The notes beneath the pieces were generated by a model. It was not told the origin of the DNA, searched no databases, and saw nothing but the letters and a program-made list of their open reading frames with translations. From the NCBI GenBank assembly GCA_049688395.1, contig JBAVKQ010000176.1, forward strand, positions 1-64,000: a DNA stretch of 64,000 nucleotides, given 5' to 3'. This DNA is from Prado023 sp049688395 (lineage in GTDB: Bacteria; Actinomycetota; Actinomycetes; S36-B12; CAIYMF01). Position numbers and translations under genes: made by a program. Positions 61,830 to 64,000 of this stretch are shown here, piece by piece (positions within the stretch are counted from its first letter, which is position 1; the number at the start of each line of letters is the position of its first letter).

Positions 61830-63389
61830 TCACGGGCGAGCAGGTCCCCCGCCGGCGCCCATGCCGCCTGCCGCTGCGACGCCCGCGGTGACGGTTGCGG
61901 CGCTCTGGCCTGCGACGGTGAGGGTGTAGGTGGCACCGTCGATGACCTCGGCCGACGAGAGAACGACCGACTGGAACGACTTCACCGAGGTGAACTCGGC
62001 GATCACTGAGCCGACGTCGTCGAGCACCTGCACAGCCGCCCCGGCATCGTAGGTCTGATCCAGCGATGCGCTCAGCCACCCCTGCCCGGACTGCGCATCG
62101 GGTGCGACTGCCATTGCGGTGGTTCCCACGGCCAGGATCGTTCCGCTGTCCACGGTCAGCGAGCCGTTGGTGTCCAGTGCCCCCTCGCGGTCGCCAGACG
62201 AACCGAACACGGTGGTGGTGCCGCCGGTGACCAGGATCGAACCGTTCGAGTCGATTCCATCGCCTTCGGCAGTGATGGTGGCCTCACCGCCGGTGATGGT
62301 CACCAGGGCGCCGTCGTCGGCCTCGACGATGCCACCGATGTCGGTGGTGGTGCTGGTCCCGCTGGTGGCGTTGAGGCCGTCGTCGCTGGCGGTGACCTCG
62401 AGGGTGCCGCCCTCGAGGGTCACGTAGTACGCCTCGAGACCTTCGTAGGAGTTCTCGACGACGGTCGCGCCGCCGGCAACGACCAGGTGGACCTCGGCCT
62501 TCAGCGCATCGTCGGTGGCCTCGATCGTGGTCTGGCCGCCGGTGACGACCAGGTCGGTCTGCGCCTGCACGCCGTCGTCGCCGGCGACCAGGTCGATCGT
62601 GCCGCCGGAGAGGTACACATAGCCCCGGGTGTCGTCCTCCTCGTCGTCGGACTTCAGGGCATCGCCACCGGCCTGCACCGTGACGGTGCCCCCGGCGATG
62701 GTCAGGGAGTCCTTTCCGCGCAGGCCGTCGTCGCCCGCGGTGACGGTGATGTCACCCGAGAGCACAACGAGGTCGTCGTGGCTGGTGATGCCGTCGTTCT
62801 CGGAGCTGGTCACCGCCAGGGAACCGTCGCCGGTGATGGTGAGATCGGCGTCGCTAAACAGTGCGGCGTTGGCCTCGTCGTCGTCCCCGGTGGACGCCAG
62901 CGTGTTGCTGCCACGCAGCGACACGGCGACGTCCTCAGCGCTGAGAACCGCGATCGCAGCGCTCGTCGAGTTGGTGATCTGCACCCCATCGAGCACCAGG
63001 GCCACGACGTCTTCGTCTGCCGTGTCGACGACGACCTGCCCGTCGAGCTGACCGGACAGCACGTAGGTGCCTGCCGCCGTGATCGTCGCGGTGGAGCCGT
63101 CCACCACGACGCCGTCGCCATCGGCTGACGCGGTGGAGCCCTCCAGCGCGATGCTCACGGCACCGTCGGTCGTCCACTCGTCGTCGTTGACCGTCGTCGA
63201 GTTCGCGTTGGCGGCCAGGACCTCGCTAGCCACCGATCCGGTGCTGAGCTCGGCAGTCGAGGCACTGCTGGTCACGATGGTGGTGTCGCTGACCGTGCTG
63301 GCGGTCTCGACGGGCGACGAGCATCCGGCCAGGACCAGGCCCCCGACGAGCACCGCACTGACGGCGGGGATGAACTTGTTGCTCTTCAT
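61830..63389 (-). CDS. DUF4353/CotH-associated carbohydrate-binding lipoprotein
   Basis: A 519-residue exported lipoprotein. The signal peptide ends in VLAGC (Cys23), then a Ser/Thr linker to about residue 75. The rest is repeated short beta-strands of parallel beta-helix type (ITAAGTYVLSGQLDGQVVVD, GDGSLAVTSSENDGITSHDDLVVLSGDITVTAGDDGLRG), with Asp-Gly turns that could bind Ca. This is the carbohydrate-binding DUF4353-like family usually coded with VTC and DUF4956 proteins, here 14 kb away. ATG 63389 has AAGGAGG. A TCACAGG-type box sits 69 bases upstream. Confidence 0.85.
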   Translation of the reverse strand: MKSNKFIPAVSAVLVGGLVLAGCSSPVETASTVSDTTIVTSSASTAELSTGSVASEVLAANANSTTVNDDEWTTDGAVSIALEGSTASADGDGVVVDGSTATITAAGTYVLSGQLDGQVVVDTADEDVVALVLDGVQITNSTSAAIAVLSAEDVAVSLRGSNTLASTGDDDEANAALFSDADLTITGDGSLAVTSSENDGITSHDDLVVLSGDITVTAGDDGLRGKDSLTIAGGTVTVQAGGDALKSDDEEDDTRGYVYLSGGTIDLVAGDDGVQAQTDLVVTGGQTTIEATDDALKAEVHLVVAGGATVVENSYEGLEAYYVTLEGGTLEVTASDDGLNATSGTSTTTDIGGIVEADDGALVTITGGEATITAEGDGIDSNGSILVTGGTTTVFGSSGDREGALDTNGSLTVDSGTILAVGTTAMAVAPDAQSGQGWLSASLDQTYDAGAAVQVLDDVGSVIAEFTSVKSFQSVVLSSAEVIDGATYTLTVAGQSAATVTAGVAAAGGMGAGGGPARP

Positions 63390-63458
63390 GATCTACCTCC
63401 TTGGGTGCCGGAGCATCGCTCGCGGCTCGGTTGGGATGTGACCATCTGACCGGCTTGG

Positions 63459-63477
63459 CCTGTGGCATTCCTGTGAA
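63459..63477 (-). promoter_or_regulatory. TCACAGG-type box before the DUF4353 gene
   Basis: Minus strand TTCACAGGAATGCCACAGG, 69 bases before the start at 63389. Confidence 0.65.
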
Positions 63478-63541
63478 CCGGGTGGGAGGCGGTTGTGCGC
63501 ACGGACAGTGCGCCAGCCCGCGAGTGGTCCGCCGGGGCACC

Positions 63542-63713
63542 GCACACCGGCTGCGGTGCTCCACACGCGATCCGGGTGCGGTTGACAGCCAACGTGCAGG
63601 TTGCGCACCGGAACCGACGAGATGCTGCGGCCATGCACTCCACGCCCCGGTCCCGCAGCATGCCGACTGCCGTGCCGCCGGCAGCTTCCAGGTCTCGCCG
63701 AACGATCGGGGCT
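63542..63713 (+). repeat. Dispersed repeat, copy B
   Basis: Counterpart of 52360-52532. It includes a perfect -35-like TTGACA (63582-63587) and the first codons of the secreted protein starting at 63633. In copy A the equivalent hexamer is TTCACC. Confidence 0.55.
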
Positions 63714-64000
63714 CTCCTGGGCCCGCGGGTGTCTGGCGGCAAGCGGGCGGCCGCGGCCGTCGTCCTGGTCTCCTCGGCCCTCTTGGCGGGCCCCAGTTCC
63801 TCGGCCGCGGCGCTGGCGCCCTCGGCTCCCGGGGCGCTGGCGCCCTCGGCACGGTCCGGCCTGGTGGCCCCGACGCCGGGGGCAACCGCATCCCGCGACG
63901 CCGAACTGGCCCTGGGTGCACGCCTCGCCACGGAGTACGCCGGTGCCGTGCCAGCCGGGGACGTCGAGTCACTCGTGCGAAGCGTGAGCCATCAGTTGCG
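63633..64000 (+). CDS. Secreted protein, 3' end cut by window edge
   Basis: The frame from ATG 63633 stays open to base 64000 (122 residues seen). An Arg-rich start leads into a hydrophobic signal segment (AAAAVVLVSSALLAGPSSSA), then an Ala/Pro/Ser linker and a helical part (ELALGARLATEYAGAVPAGDV). It should be exported, and the end resembles small three-helix domains seen in actinomycetes. The gene is divergent from the DUF4353 lipoprotein. Function cannot be given. Confidence 0.6.
   Translation, partial: MHSTPRSRSMPTAVPPAASRSRRTIGALLGPRVSGGKRAAAAVVLVSSALLAGPSSSAAALAPSAPGALAPSARSGLVAPTPGATASRDAELALGARLATEYAGAVPAGDVESLVRSVSHQL

Overview
The window is about 64 kb of very GC-rich DNA. Coding regions have strongly GC-biased third positions, Shine-Dalgarno sequences are close to GGAGG, and ATGA/GTGA gene overlaps are frequent. 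Gene content (DksA/TraR-like zinc finger protein, PepSY lipoprotein with an OmpR-type regulator, VTC plus DUF4956, CHAT and subtilase proteins, LtrA, Pr6Pr) suggests a high-GC actinomycete (Actinomycetota). I cannot name the genus. No rRNA, tRNA, CRISPR array or intact insertion sequence was seen. Several genes carry frameshifts or internal losses; these could be real pseudogenes or draft-assembly errors.

Layout. 1-9.8 kb is core metabolism: a DEAD-box helicase cut by the left edge, a small membrane protein, metA (predicted homoserine O-acetyltransferase), a glycosyltransferase translationally coupled to a divergent membrane pyrophosphatase (hppA), an AlaDH/PNT-family oxidoreductase and a LysR regulator. 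9.8-16.5 kb holds a P2-type cation ATPase, a DksA-like protein, and an unusual TetR-ACT-GNAT fusion divergent from a CoA-transferase. 16.5-25.9 kb holds a PepSY lipoprotein, a response regulator and a convergent, frameshifted histidine kinase, followed by a glycosyltransferase with an 8-codon leader ORF, a CPBP protease, a large secreted protein, a frameshifted Pr6Pr gene and a P-loop kinase.

26.1-34.8 kb is a possible proteolysis or stress cassette: an ECF-like sigma factor, a small partner protein, a membrane-anchored alpha/beta hydrolase, and a cytoplasmic subtilase divergent from a TPR-CHAT (caspase-like) protein, next to a NERD-domain gene. 35.1-40.0 kb is a self-contained catabolic operon (VOC protein, DhaK, DhaL, LsrF, DUF1097) with its SorC/LsrR-type regulator. 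Four copies of GAACA-NN-TGTCC lie in the two promoter regions, so the operator can be read directly.

40.2-64 kb is dominated by cell-envelope and redox genes: GT2-GtrA and GT39 glycosyltransferases, glgP, VTC and DUF4956, a two-component pair, a PAP2 phosphatase, LtrA, a haem peroxidase, a ferric-reductase-like operon, a second GT2-GtrA with a phosphodiester glycosidase, and a DUF4353-like lipoprotein. Six promoters in this part carry the same 19-bp direct repeat with 11-bp period (TCmCAGG-N4-TCACAGG), all in the same orientation relative to the gene. This points to one regulon, probably of the response regulator at 49 kb. A second box of the same architecture (TCTCAGC-N4-TCTCAGC) precedes the PepSY gene and a glycosyltransferase near 16.6 and 19.5 kb.
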